Shown piece by piece: positions 54,246 through 63,172 of a DNA stretch of 64,000 bases. Position 1 is the first letter of the stretch; each line of letters begins with the position of its first letter. This DNA is from Winogradskyella sp. J14-2 (GTDB lineage Bacteria > Bacteroidota > Bacteroidia > Flavobacteriales > Flavobacteriaceae): the NCBI RefSeq assembly GCF_001971725.1, contig NZ_CP019388.1, positions 1,302,001 to 1,366,000 of the forward strand, given 5' to 3'. Under the pieces are notes generated by a model. That model did not search any database and was not told the origin of the DNA. It saw only the letters and a list, made by a program, of their open reading frames with translations. A program made the translations under genes and the position numbers.

Positions 54246-55338
54246 GCTCTTTAATTATTTTTATAATCGTATTAGCTGTGTTTTCGTTATAATACGTGTT
54301 TTCACCTGAATAAGCAGGTAAGCTTAAAACTTCCTTTACTTTATTTACAATATTTACCGCATTAAAATCTACATCAAAGGTATTTTTACTCTGTGCCCTT
54401 CCTTTTTGCCTATCCCCAACATTGACCACATATTTTTTGAAAGATGCAGCTTCAATAATTCCGCTAGACGTATTTCCTATTAATAGGGTTGAATAATGCA
54501 TTGCTGAAAAATAATTTGCCTTTCCAAAATTTTCAACCAAGACCACCTTATCAGGAACATTTTCTTTGAGTTTGTTAATCTCATTTCTATACACACCACC
54601 TAAGGTGTCTGCATTTGGCATTGTAACCACAATCTGTAATTCGCTTGTTAAAGCTTCCAAAGCGATTCGCATTTGCGAAGCATACTCATTATTACGCTCT
54701 ACAGCAACAGTCTCTGGATGAAATGTAACCAACGCAAAGGGTGCGTCCTTAATATTAAATTCGCCGAATATCTTTTGTCTTTCAACAGGTATAAAGTCCT
54801 TAATACCATCTAAGCTTAATGCTCCTACGTTAAAACTATCTGCACTCTCAATAAGCTGTTGTACTTTTTTCTTATAATCTAATGTAGCAACAAAGTGTAA
54901 CTTTGAAGCTAGTGTTAATTGATGCCTATATATATTATCTATAGCACCTAAAGTAGTTTCCCCTCCATGTATATGAGCCATGGGCACTCCGTAAGGAATA
55001 CTTGCTTGAACTGCGGCACTCATCTCAAATCTATCGCCCAAACAGAAGACCAAATCGAACGTATGTGTTTTCCAAAAATCAGCAAACTTTAAAACTGTAT
55101 TTCCATAAGATTTGGTAATGCCATATTGGCTATCGTCAGCCTCTAAGGAAGAAATTGTATGAATCGTTTTAAAACCATCTTTCTTAATATCGCTTAACGT
55201 GTATCCATGTAATTTTGACAAATGTGTACCAAAGGCAATAATCTCCATTTGGAAAAAAGGATCTATCTCTAATTGTTTTAATAATGGTAGATAAATTCCG
55301 TAATCTGCTCTAGAGCTTGTTAGGACACCTATTTTCAT
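54232..55338 (-). CDS. Hydrolysing sugar-nucleotide 2-epimerase (LegG/NeuC type)
   Basis: A 368-residue enzyme that removes the nucleotide and inverts C2 of a 2-acetamido sugar, giving the free ManNAc-like precursor. It has GVLTSSRADYGIYLPLL at the start, LGDRFEMSAAVQASIPYG, AHIHGGETTLGAID and GNTSSGIIEAASF. The GGETT motif and H-I-H-G context separate it from the non-hydrolysing WecB. It is joined to the LegI/NeuB gene by a 4-bp overlap. The substrate is expected to be the 4-amido-6-deoxy sugar from the LegB/LegC steps. Confidence 0.92.
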   Translation of the reverse strand: MKIGVLTSSRADYGIYLPLLKQLEIDPFFQMEIIAFGTHLSKLHGYTLSDIKKDGFKTIHTISSLEADDSQYGITKSYGNTVLKFADFWKTHTFDLVFCLGDRFEMSAAVQASIPYGVPMAHIHGGETTLGAIDNIYRHQLTLASKLHFVATLDYKKKVQQLIESADSFNVGALSLDGIKDFIPVERQKIFGEFNIKDAPFALVTFHPETVAVERNNEYASQMRIALEALTSELQIVVTMPNADTLGGVYRNEINKLKENVPDKVVLVENFGKANYFSAMHYSTLLIGNTSSGIIEAASFKKYVVNVGDRQKGRAQSKNTFDVDFNAVNIVNKVKEVLSLPAYSGENTYYNENTANTIIKIIKEHDKL

Positions 55339-56357
55339 ACAATATCGGACCAGGTTAATTTGTCAAACTTTTTAACATCTTTTGCGAGTGTTTTACCCAC
55401 AATGTCATTCCATCGCATTGGCGAAATACCGTCTCCAGGACGTAAAGGCAATAGGTCTGATTCTGAAATAACATCACCAGCAACCATATCTTTTGCCATA
55501 TGTAGGCTCTTTCTAGCTATACTAATATTTTTTTGCTCACTTTTTGATGGCTCTTTTTTGCCATTACCTGACATTGCCTTCTCTATATTTCTTATGGCTT
55601 TGACCATTTCTTTTAATTCATTAGGCTCTAACGATGCTTTATGGTCTGGCCCAGACATGGTCTTATCTAACGTAAAGTGTTTTTCTATAACTTTTGCCCC
55701 TAGAGCAACTGCTGCTACAGGCACCTCAATACCCAATGTATGGTCTGAATAACCTACAGTAACACCTAGTTCCTTTTCGATAGTAAGCATTGCTTTAAGA
55801 TTTACATCTTCCATAGGAGTTGGGTACTCCGTGTTACAGTGTAAAATTATGACATTCTCTTTTTTTACACCATTATTTTGAAGCACTTCTAGCGCTACCT
55901 TTATTTCTTCTATATCAGCCATTCCGGTTGACAAAATCGCTAACTTGTTTGTTTTTGCAATAGCTTTTAAATAAGGATAGTTTGTAATTTCTCCGCTTGG
56001 TACTTTAAATATATCTAAGCCTAGATCATCTAAATATTTAACACCCTCAGCATCAAAAGCACTTGACAAGAATTTAATATTCTTTCCTTTACAATAAGCA
56101 ATTAAATCTAAGTGATCTTGATGATTAATTTCAAGACTCTTAAGCATATTGTATTGTGAGTTATCACTATCCTGCATATTTTTTGCTTGATAAACGGCTT
56201 TACTAGCATCAGGGCTTGCTAACTTATCTGCTTTGAAACTTTGAAACTTTACATAGTCTACCTTGGCATCAACAGCTGCATCAATTAGCTTTTTCGCTAA
56301 ACTTATATCTCCATTATGATTTACTCCTGCCTCAGCAATTATAATTACTTTACTCAT
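55335..56357 (-). CDS. Nonulosonate synthase (LegI/NeuB family)
   Basis: A 340-residue enzyme that condenses phosphoenolpyruvate with a six-carbon amino sugar to form a nine-carbon acid. The TIM barrel shows EAGVNHNGDISLAKKLIDAA, KFQSFKADKL, FKVPSGEITNYPYLKAI and GYSDHTLGIEVPVAA; a C-terminal antifreeze-like SAF domain (MVAGDVISESDLLPLRPGDGISP) is present. NeuB, LegI and PseI share this layout. The neighbouring LegB/C genes point to LegI. It overlaps the formyltransferase gene by 4 bp. Confidence 0.94.
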   Translation of the reverse strand: MSKVIIIAEAGVNHNGDISLAKKLIDAAVDAKVDYVKFQSFKADKLASPDASKAVYQAKNMQDSDNSQYNMLKSLEINHQDHLDLIAYCKGKNIKFLSSAFDAEGVKYLDDLGLDIFKVPSGEITNYPYLKAIAKTNKLAILSTGMADIEEIKVALEVLQNNGVKKENVIILHCNTEYPTPMEDVNLKAMLTIEKELGVTVGYSDHTLGIEVPVAAVALGAKVIEKHFTLDKTMSGPDHKASLEPNELKEMVKAIRNIEKAMSGNGKKEPSKSEQKNISIARKSLHMAKDMVAGDVISESDLLPLRPGDGISPMRWNDIVGKTLAKDVKKFDKLTWSDIV

Positions 56358-57250
56358 TTTCCTAATTTATCACCTACTCTTATTTTTCCATCTACATCTA
56401 ATATTTCAATAAAAGAGTCTTTAGTTTTTACCAAAAATCCTGATTCTGTTTTACTAAGCACTTGGCCAACGGTACCAATATAATTTGGGACATCAGGAAT
56501 TAACCTTGACTTATTGATTTTTATTTCTTGCGAGTTATTGACAGTTCTTGCTATTGGACCTGGTGTAGATATTGAACGTATGAAGTTAAATAAGTTTCTT
56601 GAAGTGTCATTCCAATTAATAATTTCGTCACCAACACCTCTTCTTCCGCAATAAAAACCAACAGGATGAATGGTCTTTTGATCTATGCGTTCATAATCAT
56701 TTTCTGCTATTTTCACTAAAGCATCGTATAACAAACGAGAACATTCTACAAATGCTACTTCTAAAAGAGAAGCGTAATCATCTTCATCCGTTATAGGGAA
56801 AGTATCTTGCAGAATAATATCTCCTGTATCTATACCTTCATCAACAAAATGTACTGTGATACCAAATTCTTTTTCATCATTAATAAGCGCCCAATTCAAG
56901 ATATTTCTCCCTCTATAAAAAGGTAATTTACCTGCATGACAATTAATAATACCTTTTGGTGTTAGATTAATTATGCCTTTTCTGAAAATCTGATTAAAAC
57001 TCATTGACACTAAAACATCGCAATCGTATGTTTTAATCTTTTCTAAACTAGAAGGTGAATTAACATTATCTAATTTAAAATAATCTATATTATATTTCTT
57101 AGAAAAATCAGACAACACCATGTCTGTTGTATCTGTTCTAGGTACAATAAACTGAATATCGAATCTATCATCATTATTGATTATTTCAAAAGCTCTATGT
57201 GACCATGGTCCATCAGCAAAATAACCAATTCTTAACTTCTTTTGACTCAT
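56354..57250 (-). CDS. Sugar N-formyltransferase (formyl-THF dependent)
   Basis: A 298-residue protein with a formyl_trans_N domain: catalytic Asn and His in INCHAGKLPFYRGRN and Asp in FVDEGIDTGDIIL. A C-terminal FMT_C-like domain follows (IINWNDTSRNLFNFIRSISTPG, then EILDVDGKIRVGDKL). It is not Met-tRNA formyltransferase, since it lacks that family's start and sits overlapping LegI and LegC genes by 4 bp each. It probably formylates the 4-amino group made by the LegC-type aminotransferase, in the place where LegH normally acetylates. No LegH-like acetyltransferase is seen among these genes. Confidence 0.85.
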   Translation of the reverse strand: MSQKKLRIGYFADGPWSHRAFEIINNDDRFDIQFIVPRTDTTDMVLSDFSKKYNIDYFKLDNVNSPSSLEKIKTYDCDVLVSMSFNQIFRKGIINLTPKGIINCHAGKLPFYRGRNILNWALINDEKEFGITVHFVDEGIDTGDIILQDTFPITDEDDYASLLEVAFVECSRLLYDALVKIAENDYERIDQKTIHPVGFYCGRRGVGDEIINWNDTSRNLFNFIRSISTPGPIARTVNNSQEIKINKSRLIPDVPNYIGTVGQVLSKTESGFLVKTKDSFIEILDVDGKIRVGDKLGK

Positions 57251-58395
57251 ATAACACTACTTGGTATATTAACAATTCGTTCTTCCAAAAATATAGCATT
57301 TTTTTGACTGTCTCTTGTACAATCCTTATACATTGGCAATCTAAACATTAGTTGCCATATAGGTCTGGTCATAACACCTTGAGCATTTGTAGTCTCTAAA
57401 AACAGATTACGTTCTTCTTTGTTTGCTAACTCAACACACATTAACCAGTAATTGGCTTTTGTATCTTGTGTTTCTGTTCTAAAAACAATGCCTTTTGTAC
57501 TAAAATATGCTTTATAACTTGATGCTAATTTTCTTTTTTTCTTTAAAAAACCTTGCAATTGCTCCAATTGCGCACATGCCAAAGCTGCATTGACATTAGG
57601 CATTCTGTAATTATACCCTAAAGTGTCATGATAATACTCATAAGCATGCGGTTGCTTTGCAGTGGTAGTGAGATACTTTCCTTGGTCTGCAAGTGCTTTA
57701 TTGTTGGTAACAATGGCACCACCACCACCAGAAGTGGCTATTTTGTTTCCATTAAAAGAAAACACACCCAATTCACCAAAACTTCCGGTAGGTTTACCCT
57801 TATAAAGGCTACCTAAAGATTCTGCAGCATCTTCTACAATAGGGATATTCCATTTATTGCAAACCACTATAAGCTCATCTAAATGTACCGGAAAACCAAA
57901 GGTATGCATAGGTAAACAAGCACTTATTTTACGTCCTGTTGATTTATTATAGCAACCATCTTCACGCAGGTCTCCATGTTCTTCTAAAAAGTCTGAAACC
58001 GCATTTGGAGATAAACCCATAGTATCTAAATCAACATCTAAAAAGACAGGATGCGCATTATTGTATAGTATAGCATTTGCTGTAGCCACAAAAGTTAATG
58101 CTTGAGTGAGCACCTCATCACCTGCACGCACACCTACTAAGTGCAGCGCCACTTGTATGCCTGCAGTACCGTTAACCACAGCAACGGCACGATTAGTTTG
58201 CGCTGTAGTTGCTATTTGTTCTTCAAACTGATCTACAAATTTACCCACAGAAGACACAAAGGTAGTGTCTATACATTCGTTAAGATACCGTTTTTCATTA
58301 CCTGAAAAATGCGGCACATGTAAAGGGATAAAATCTGTTGTTTGAAACGTTTCTTGAATAAAACAAATGGTTTGGTTTAAATAAAGGTCTCTCAT
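57247..58395 (-). CDS. LegC-family PLP-dependent sugar aminotransferase
   Basis: A 382-residue DegT/DnrJ/EryC1-type aminotransferase. Family markers are FIPLHVPHFSGNEKRYLNECI near the N-terminus, VNGTAGIQVALHLVGV, EDAAESLGSLYKGKPTGSFG, and the PLP lysine in SFNGNKIATSGGGGAIV. It adds an amino group at C4 of a 4-keto-6-deoxy nucleotide sugar made by the dehydratase encoded 1 bp upstream. The FIPLHVP-GNE start is characteristic of LegC as opposed to PseC. Confidence 0.92.
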   Translation of the reverse strand: MRDLYLNQTICFIQETFQTTDFIPLHVPHFSGNEKRYLNECIDTTFVSSVGKFVDQFEEQIATTAQTNRAVAVVNGTAGIQVALHLVGVRAGDEVLTQALTFVATANAILYNNAHPVFLDVDLDTMGLSPNAVSDFLEEHGDLREDGCYNKSTGRKISACLPMHTFGFPVHLDELIVVCNKWNIPIVEDAAESLGSLYKGKPTGSFGELGVFSFNGNKIATSGGGGAIVTNNKALADQGKYLTTTAKQPHAYEYYHDTLGYNYRMPNVNAALACAQLEQLQGFLKKKRKLASSYKAYFSTKGIVFRTETQDTKANYWLMCVELANKEERNLFLETTNAQGVMTRPIWQLMFRLPMYKDCTRDSQKNAIFLEERIVNIPSSVI

Positions 58396-58396
58396 A

Positions 58397-59584
58397 TTAC
58401 ATTTTGGCCTCTAAATACTTTCCGGTTTCTTTATGATTGAAGTTTGGAATCATTTTATTGAATACATCCACTAGTTGCTGTTTCTCCCAACTGCCATGCT
58501 TTCGCAGGCTTAAAATAGTGTTTTCAAAAAATTCTAGTTTATCAGCTTCAATGTTTAGAGAATTTTTTATAATTCCTAAACTCTTAAAACGACTCATATC
58601 TAAGGTTTCTGATGCTGTAAAAAACTCTTCAAAGTCTTTTTCGCCTGTAGTATCACTTTTCACAAATAAGCATGGCCATTTTTTCTGACGAGAAAGCTCC
58701 TTCACTTTAGCTCTTGCCTCATCTTCCGAATATACAATTATAGGCTCATAACCTCGCTGCCTTAAATAACGCTCTGCTATGTCTGCAAATGTAATTAGAT
58801 GCAAACCTTCATTTAACTTTGGAAAAAATATATCTCTATTATCTCCAAAAATCGTTGACATTAAACATAATTCACCTGCTTCTTTAGGAATAACGAAATA
58901 ACGTCTAATATCACTTGGTGCTACTATAGGTTGCTGTTTTAACATACGCTGATTAAATCCATGAAGTAGAGAACCATCAGAAAACGCCACATTTGCAAAA
59001 CGTGCTGTAGATATACAAATATCCTGGCTTTTTTGCATTAAAAACATTTCCATAATCCTTTTAGACGCACCCATCATATTTACCGGGTTGGCTGCCTTAT
59101 CGGTAGAGACGCAGAAATATTTTTTTGCCTTACCTACAACAGCATGTTCTATGGTTTTAATGGTATTGAAAATGTTAACATCGACCATACGCATTAGAGT
59201 GAATGAATCTTTCTCGCTACGCACATGCTTTAATGCTGACAAATTTAGAACGTAATCGTATTTACCATCAGACTTTATAAAGGCATCATATATATCTGAC
59301 CCACAATCTAAAGCAAAGGTTTTAAATTCACCCGAAATATAACCTACAGAACTGCGCAGATCTCTAACCAATTCTACCAGATTGTTTTCGCTAATATCAA
59401 CAACATGAAGTTTTTTGGGGTTTCTTTTAAAAATCTCGGTCGTAACAGCCTGACCAATTGAACCAGCACCACCAATTACCAAAAATGTTGAAGAACTGAC
59501 AATTTTATTTAAATCATCACTATGCTTGGCAATATCTTCAACAAATAATTCTGCTTCTCTTCCTATTAGAGGTAGAATTTCCAT
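58397..59584 (-). CDS. CapD/FlaA1-type nucleotide-sugar 4,6-dehydratase (LegB role)
   Basis: A 395-residue short-chain dehydrogenase-like enzyme that makes the 4-keto-6-deoxy sugar starting the nonulosonate pathway. The NAD loop is FLVIGGAGSIGQAVTTEIF, VVDISENNLVELVRDL follows, and the active-site region reads VSTDKAANPVNMMGASKR, the Met-x-x-x-Lys variant used by CapD/FlaA1 proteins instead of Tyr-x-x-x-Lys. It has a longer C-terminus than typical LegB. The frame extends to a TTG at 59602; the ATG at 59584 (MEILPLIG) is preferred. It is the first gene of the 17.8-kb minus-strand run. Confidence 0.9.
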   Translation of the reverse strand: MEILPLIGREAELFVEDIAKHSDDLNKIVSSSTFLVIGGAGSIGQAVTTEIFKRNPKKLHVVDISENNLVELVRDLRSSVGYISGEFKTFALDCGSDIYDAFIKSDGKYDYVLNLSALKHVRSEKDSFTLMRMVDVNIFNTIKTIEHAVVGKAKKYFCVSTDKAANPVNMMGASKRIMEMFLMQKSQDICISTARFANVAFSDGSLLHGFNQRMLKQQPIVAPSDIRRYFVIPKEAGELCLMSTIFGDNRDIFFPKLNEGLHLITFADIAERYLRQRGYEPIIVYSEDEARAKVKELSRQKKWPCLFVKSDTTGEKDFEEFFTASETLDMSRFKSLGIIKNSLNIEADKLEFFENTILSLRKHGSWEKQQLVDVFNKMIPNFNHKETGKYLEAKM

Positions 59585-59612
59585 CTCTGTACTTATTATC
59601 AATTACACCCAA

Positions 59613-59647
59613 CAAAACTAAACTAATTCCCCAAACCTCATAACAAA
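59613..59647 (-). promoter_or_regulatory. Candidate promoter of the nonulosonate/polysaccharide run
   Basis: On the minus strand TTTG (59644-59647), 23-bp spacer, then TAGTTTTG (59613-59620), the -7 box ending about 28 bp before the LegB-type ATG. Spacing is at the long limit. Confidence 0.45.
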
Positions 59648-59803
59648 GCAAACTTTAAATTAAAGAAAACAACAGCTTTACTGTAATAAAAACACCAGCA
59701 CCAATAAAAACCTAATTCAATAATAAGCTAACTATTAATAACACCATAAAATACTATTAACGCTTTGTTAATATCTAAATATAGGGTAGATATAATGTTT
59801 TAC

Positions 59804-59811
59804 TATATTTG
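59804..59811 (+). promoter_or_regulatory. -7 promoter element for the 1039-residue T9SS protein
   Basis: TATATTTG, exact match, about 71 bp before the ATG. Confidence 0.5.
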
Positions 59812-59882
59812 CAATCCCTTTCTACTGTAGTGTTTTTAGCCTGCACTAATTTTTATCGATAAACAACATATTTCTTAGACAT

Positions 59883-62800
59883 ATGAAACATTTTTACACA
59901 TTTTTAGTTGCTATTTTATTTACTGGTTTTGGGTTTGGGCAGACTCTATCACAGGGTGATTTAGCTATCATCGGAGTTAGCGTTGATAACGAAGAGATTC
60001 TAGTGGTTGCGCTGGAAGATATTCCTGCTGGAGAATCCGTTTTCTTTACTGATGATGAGTGGAGCGGTAACGCTTTTAATACTGGTGAAGGTTTTTATGA
60101 ATGGTTAACACCATCAATTACTGCTGGTACTGTTATTACTATTACAACGACTGGAACAACTGCAGGTGGTTCTGTAAATCTACAAGCAGGTAGTTTTGCT
60201 TTAAGTAATAGTGGTGATGGAGTGTTTTTGTATCAAACTTCTACCAATACTTACAACACAGGGACATATACTTTACTTGGCTTTGCTGGTGAAGACGGTG
60301 GTGATGCCGGAACATTAACTGGCTCTGGATTAACACTAGGCACTACAGCAATTTATTATGGAGGAGATAATGGAATTTACACTGGAACTAGAACAGGGCA
60401 AGATAAAGCTACTTATTTATCATTAATATATGACAGTGGAAATTGGGCTACATCAGGTTCTGCACAGACATTTGATACAACTGCATTTACTTTTTCTGGT
60501 GGTTCACCAAGCACTTCTGTAGAATTTGCAACAGCTTCAGCATCTGTATCTGAAGGAGTAGGAACAACCGATTTAATTTTTTCGATTACAAATCCAGACG
60601 GCACCAATGCTACCTCTTTTGATGTAGAATTAATCATAGGTGATAACGCAGACATTAACGGATATACAACACAGACTGTTACGTTTCCTGCTGGTTCTTC
60701 TACCGATGAAACTGTAACTATAACAGTTACTGATGACACTGTTTTTGAAGGAGATGAAACCTTAATATTCACCATTACAGGCGTAACTGGTGGGAATAAC
60801 GCAACTTTAGGTACGCAATCTACATTTGAGTTAACAATAGAGGAAAATGATCCAAATCCAGCGGTGGCTTTTTGGCACGAGCCTTTCAATAACAATAACC
60901 TCTATACAGTAACTATTGGTGGTGAGGGTAATGACGGAACTGCAGATTATTTTCAGATAACTGATGGTTTAAACATCAACCAATCCTACACTAATATAGA
61001 CGGAACCTTCCACGCCTCTCAAGACATTGATGATGGAGGATGGACAAATAGTGCTGCGCCAAGTCAACTAACATGGACAGGAATTGATATCAGTGAATTC
61101 ACGACATTATCCTTTAAAGGTTCTTTTGCTTCTAATGGTGGTGGTATTGATGAGTCAGACTTTGTCTTGGTTGAGTATCAAATTGATAATGGTGGCTGGA
61201 TGAATTTATTAGCTTTTGAAAATACTGGAGGTTTTAATAACAATTTTTTTGAGGATACCGATTTTGATGGTACAGGAGATGGCTTAGAACTTTCAGACAC
61301 ATTTCAAGAGTTTGAAAAATCAATTCCTATCGGTTCTAGTTTAGACTTAAGAATTACAGTTTCGGTAGATTCTGGTGGTGAAGATTTGGCTTTTGACAAC
61401 TTTAAAGTTGAGGGTATCTATAACGGTTATGCATATTCTAACGGTTCTTGGTATCCTACAAATCCTGATAACACAACAGGAGCATCAAACGCTATTGTTG
61501 TTGATGGTGTTGCTATTTTCACTACAGATGTTAATCTTAATGATGTGGTTGTTAGTCCAGGGGCAGGTTTAGATGTTGAAACTGGTAACACTTTAACTGT
61601 TAACAGTCTTAATTTAGAATCCACATCAACAACCTTCTCCAGCTTAATTTCTGATGGAACTATAACAGGTACTGTAACATATAACCGTTACATAAACACA
61701 AATAATGCTGTAAATGGTAACGACTTAATTAGTGCTCCTTTAAGCGGACAAAATTTTGATGTCTTTATTGGCAACAATACCAACATATTAACAAATCCAA
61801 GTGGACCAGAGGTTCTATTCGGTGGTTTTGACAATGATAATGCCAGCGCACCATATGAACTATGGAACGACACTGACACCACACCACTTACTGCTGGTAT
61901 CGGATACCGCACAGGTATTGAGGTTGGGGCTCCTACTAACCTCGTATCTTTTGAAGGTACTGTAAATACTGGTTTGGTAGAGGTTGCTATAAACCAAGGT
62001 TCAGCAAGTATTCTTAATTTGGTAGGTAACCCGTTCCCTTCTTACTTGGATGCCCAAGCTTTTTTAACTCAAAATGCTGCGGTTTTAGATCCGAGTGCCG
62101 TGGTGATTTATGGTTATAATGACAGTACTGACGGTACTTCTGCTGATGATTACACGATTATCAGTGCCATAGAAAACAATACACTAAACATTGCCCCTGG
62201 TCAAGGGTTCTTTGTAGCTTCTAATGTTGTTGGTGGCAACCTTCAGTTTACAACAAGCACTCCAGATATGCGTATTATATCTACCGATGACGACTTTATT
62301 GCTGGTAGATCGGCTATATCGAACGTTAATATCAATTTAAGTAATGCTACAGACAATTTTATCACTAAGGTATATTTTACAGCCTCTAGTGGCTTAGGTT
62401 TAGACCCTGGTTACGATGCTAGTCTGCTTGGTGGTGTGGCACCAGCTTTTTCCTTGTTTTCACACTTAGTAGAAGAGAATATGGACGTGCCGTTTGCAAC
62501 GCAGGCCATTGGAAAAACAGATTATAACGACACAACTATTGCACTGGGTGTTAATGCTAATATGGGTGAGCAGTTGACTTTTAGCATTGCTGAAAACACA
62601 ATGCCAGCCTCTATTGAAGTGTATTTGGACGATACACTAACCAGCACCTCTACTCTATTAAACGCTGCTGATTATGTCTTAACCCCTTCTGAGGATTTAA
62701 ATGGTACGGGACGTTTTTACTTAAGGTTCTCTAATAGTGCATTGTCTACAACAGATGCTATTTTTGATGGTATTTCAATCTATGGCAACCAGACCAACAG

Positions 62801-63002
62801 AACTATCAGTATCGCAGGACAGCTAACCGAAGGGACCTCTGCTAATGTATATGATATACAAGGACGTTTAGTTACTGCGAGACCGTTAGTATCTGACTCA
62901 ACATTACAGACTATTGATGCCAGCAACTTACATACAGGCGTGTATATTGTGAAGCTCGTTAATGGCAATGTCGTTAAAGCTGAAAAAATTATATTGAAAT
63001 AA
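59883..63002 (+). CDS. Large secreted protein with Calx-beta domain and T9SS type A sorting domain
   Basis: A 1039-residue extracellular protein. Signal peptide MKHFYTFLVAILFTGFGFGQ; residues about 22-205 form a beta-rich, lamin-tail-like domain (AIIGVSVDNEEILVVALEDI); residues about 212-325 are a Calx-beta domain (SASVSEGVGTTDLIF, VFEGDETLIFTITG), which binds Ca2+ in adhesins. A carbohydrate-binding-like beta region with many Asp/Asn/Gly follows. The C-terminus is a T9SS sorting domain (TSANVYDIQGRLVTARPL, then HTGVYIVKLVNGNVVKAEKI). It is probably a surface adhesin or matrix protein. It is acidic and Lys-poor, unlike the sugar genes. It shares a module with the next gene. Terminator follows. 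Confidence 0.9.
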   Translation: MKHFYTFLVAILFTGFGFGQTLSQGDLAIIGVSVDNEEILVVALEDIPAGESVFFTDDEWSGNAFNTGEGFYEWLTPSITAGTVITITTTGTTAGGSVNLQAGSFALSNSGDGVFLYQTSTNTYNTGTYTLLGFAGEDGGDAGTLTGSGLTLGTTAIYYGGDNGIYTGTRTGQDKATYLSLIYDSGNWATSGSAQTFDTTAFTFSGGSPSTSVEFATASASVSEGVGTTDLIFSITNPDGTNATSFDVELIIGDNADINGYTTQTVTFPAGSSTDETVTITVTDDTVFEGDETLIFTITGVTGGNNATLGTQSTFELTIEENDPNPAVAFWHEPFNNNNLYTVTIGGEGNDGTADYFQITDGLNINQSYTNIDGTFHASQDIDDGGWTNSAAPSQLTWTGIDISEFTTLSFKGSFASNGGGIDESDFVLVEYQIDNGGWMNLLAFENTGGFNNNFFEDTDFDGTGDGLELSDTFQEFEKSIPIGSSLDLRITVSVDSGGEDLAFDNFKVEGIYNGYAYSNGSWYPTNPDNTTGASNAIVVDGVAIFTTDVNLNDVVVSPGAGLDVETGNTLTVNSLNLESTSTTFSSLISDGTITGTVTYNRYINTNNAVNGNDLISAPLSGQNFDVFIGNNTNILTNPSGPEVLFGGFDNDNASAPYELWNDTDTTPLTAGIGYRTGIEVGAPTNLVSFEGTVNTGLVEVAINQGSASILNLVGNPFPSYLDAQAFLTQNAAVLDPSAVVIYGYNDSTDGTSADDYTIISAIENNTLNIAPGQGFFVASNVVGGNLQFTTSTPDMRIISTDDDFIAGRSAISNVNINLSNATDNFITKVYFTASSGLGLDPGYDASLLGGVAPAFSLFSHLVEENMDVPFATQAIGKTDYNDTTIALGVNANMGEQLTFSIAENTMPASIEVYLDDTLTSTSTLLNAADYVLTPSEDLNGTGRFYLRFSNSALSTTDAIFDGISIYGNQTNRTISIAGQLTEGTSANVYDIQGRLVTARPLVSDSTLQTIDASNLHTGVYIVKLVNGNVVKAEKIILK

Positions 63003-63027
63003 AGAGAAAAAATTCTCATTAATAATA

Positions 63028-63058
63028 AAACGCACTCAGTATTGGGTGCGTTTTTTTA
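63028..63058 (+). terminator. Terminator of the large T9SS protein gene
   Basis: AAACGCACTC pairs with GGGTGCGTTT (one G-T pair in RNA) and runs into seven T residues. Confidence 0.85.
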
Positions 63059-63123
63059 TTGTTTTAGAAATACCGATCTATGAACTTTAGATCAGTAAGA
63101 TGTATTAAATCTGAAAAAAAAAC

Positions 63124-63131
63124 TATATTTG
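63124..63131 (+). promoter_or_regulatory. -7 promoter element for the final partial gene
   Basis: TATATTTG, exact match, about 41 bp before the ATG at 63173. Confidence 0.5.
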
Positions 63132-63172
63132 GTTTTATCTAATTATCATAATATCACATCTATAATAAGCTT

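Noticed and set aside
52514-58395. Pseudaminic acid pathway
   Set aside because: The aminotransferase start (FIPLHVP-GNE), the NeuC/LegG-type hydrolysing epimerase and the PtmE-like gene fit legionaminic-type synthesis; no PseG- or PseH-like gene is seen.
41820-59584. Genomic island with integrase or tRNA boundary
   Set aside because: No integrase, transposase, tRNA or attachment-site repeat was found at either edge. The sugar genes look AT-rich by eye, but I did not compute composition.
60413-60895. 160-codon minus-strand ORF
   Set aside because: Antisense shadow of the Calx-beta region of the T9SS protein; its Val/Ser/Pro-rich content mirrors Thr/Asp codons.
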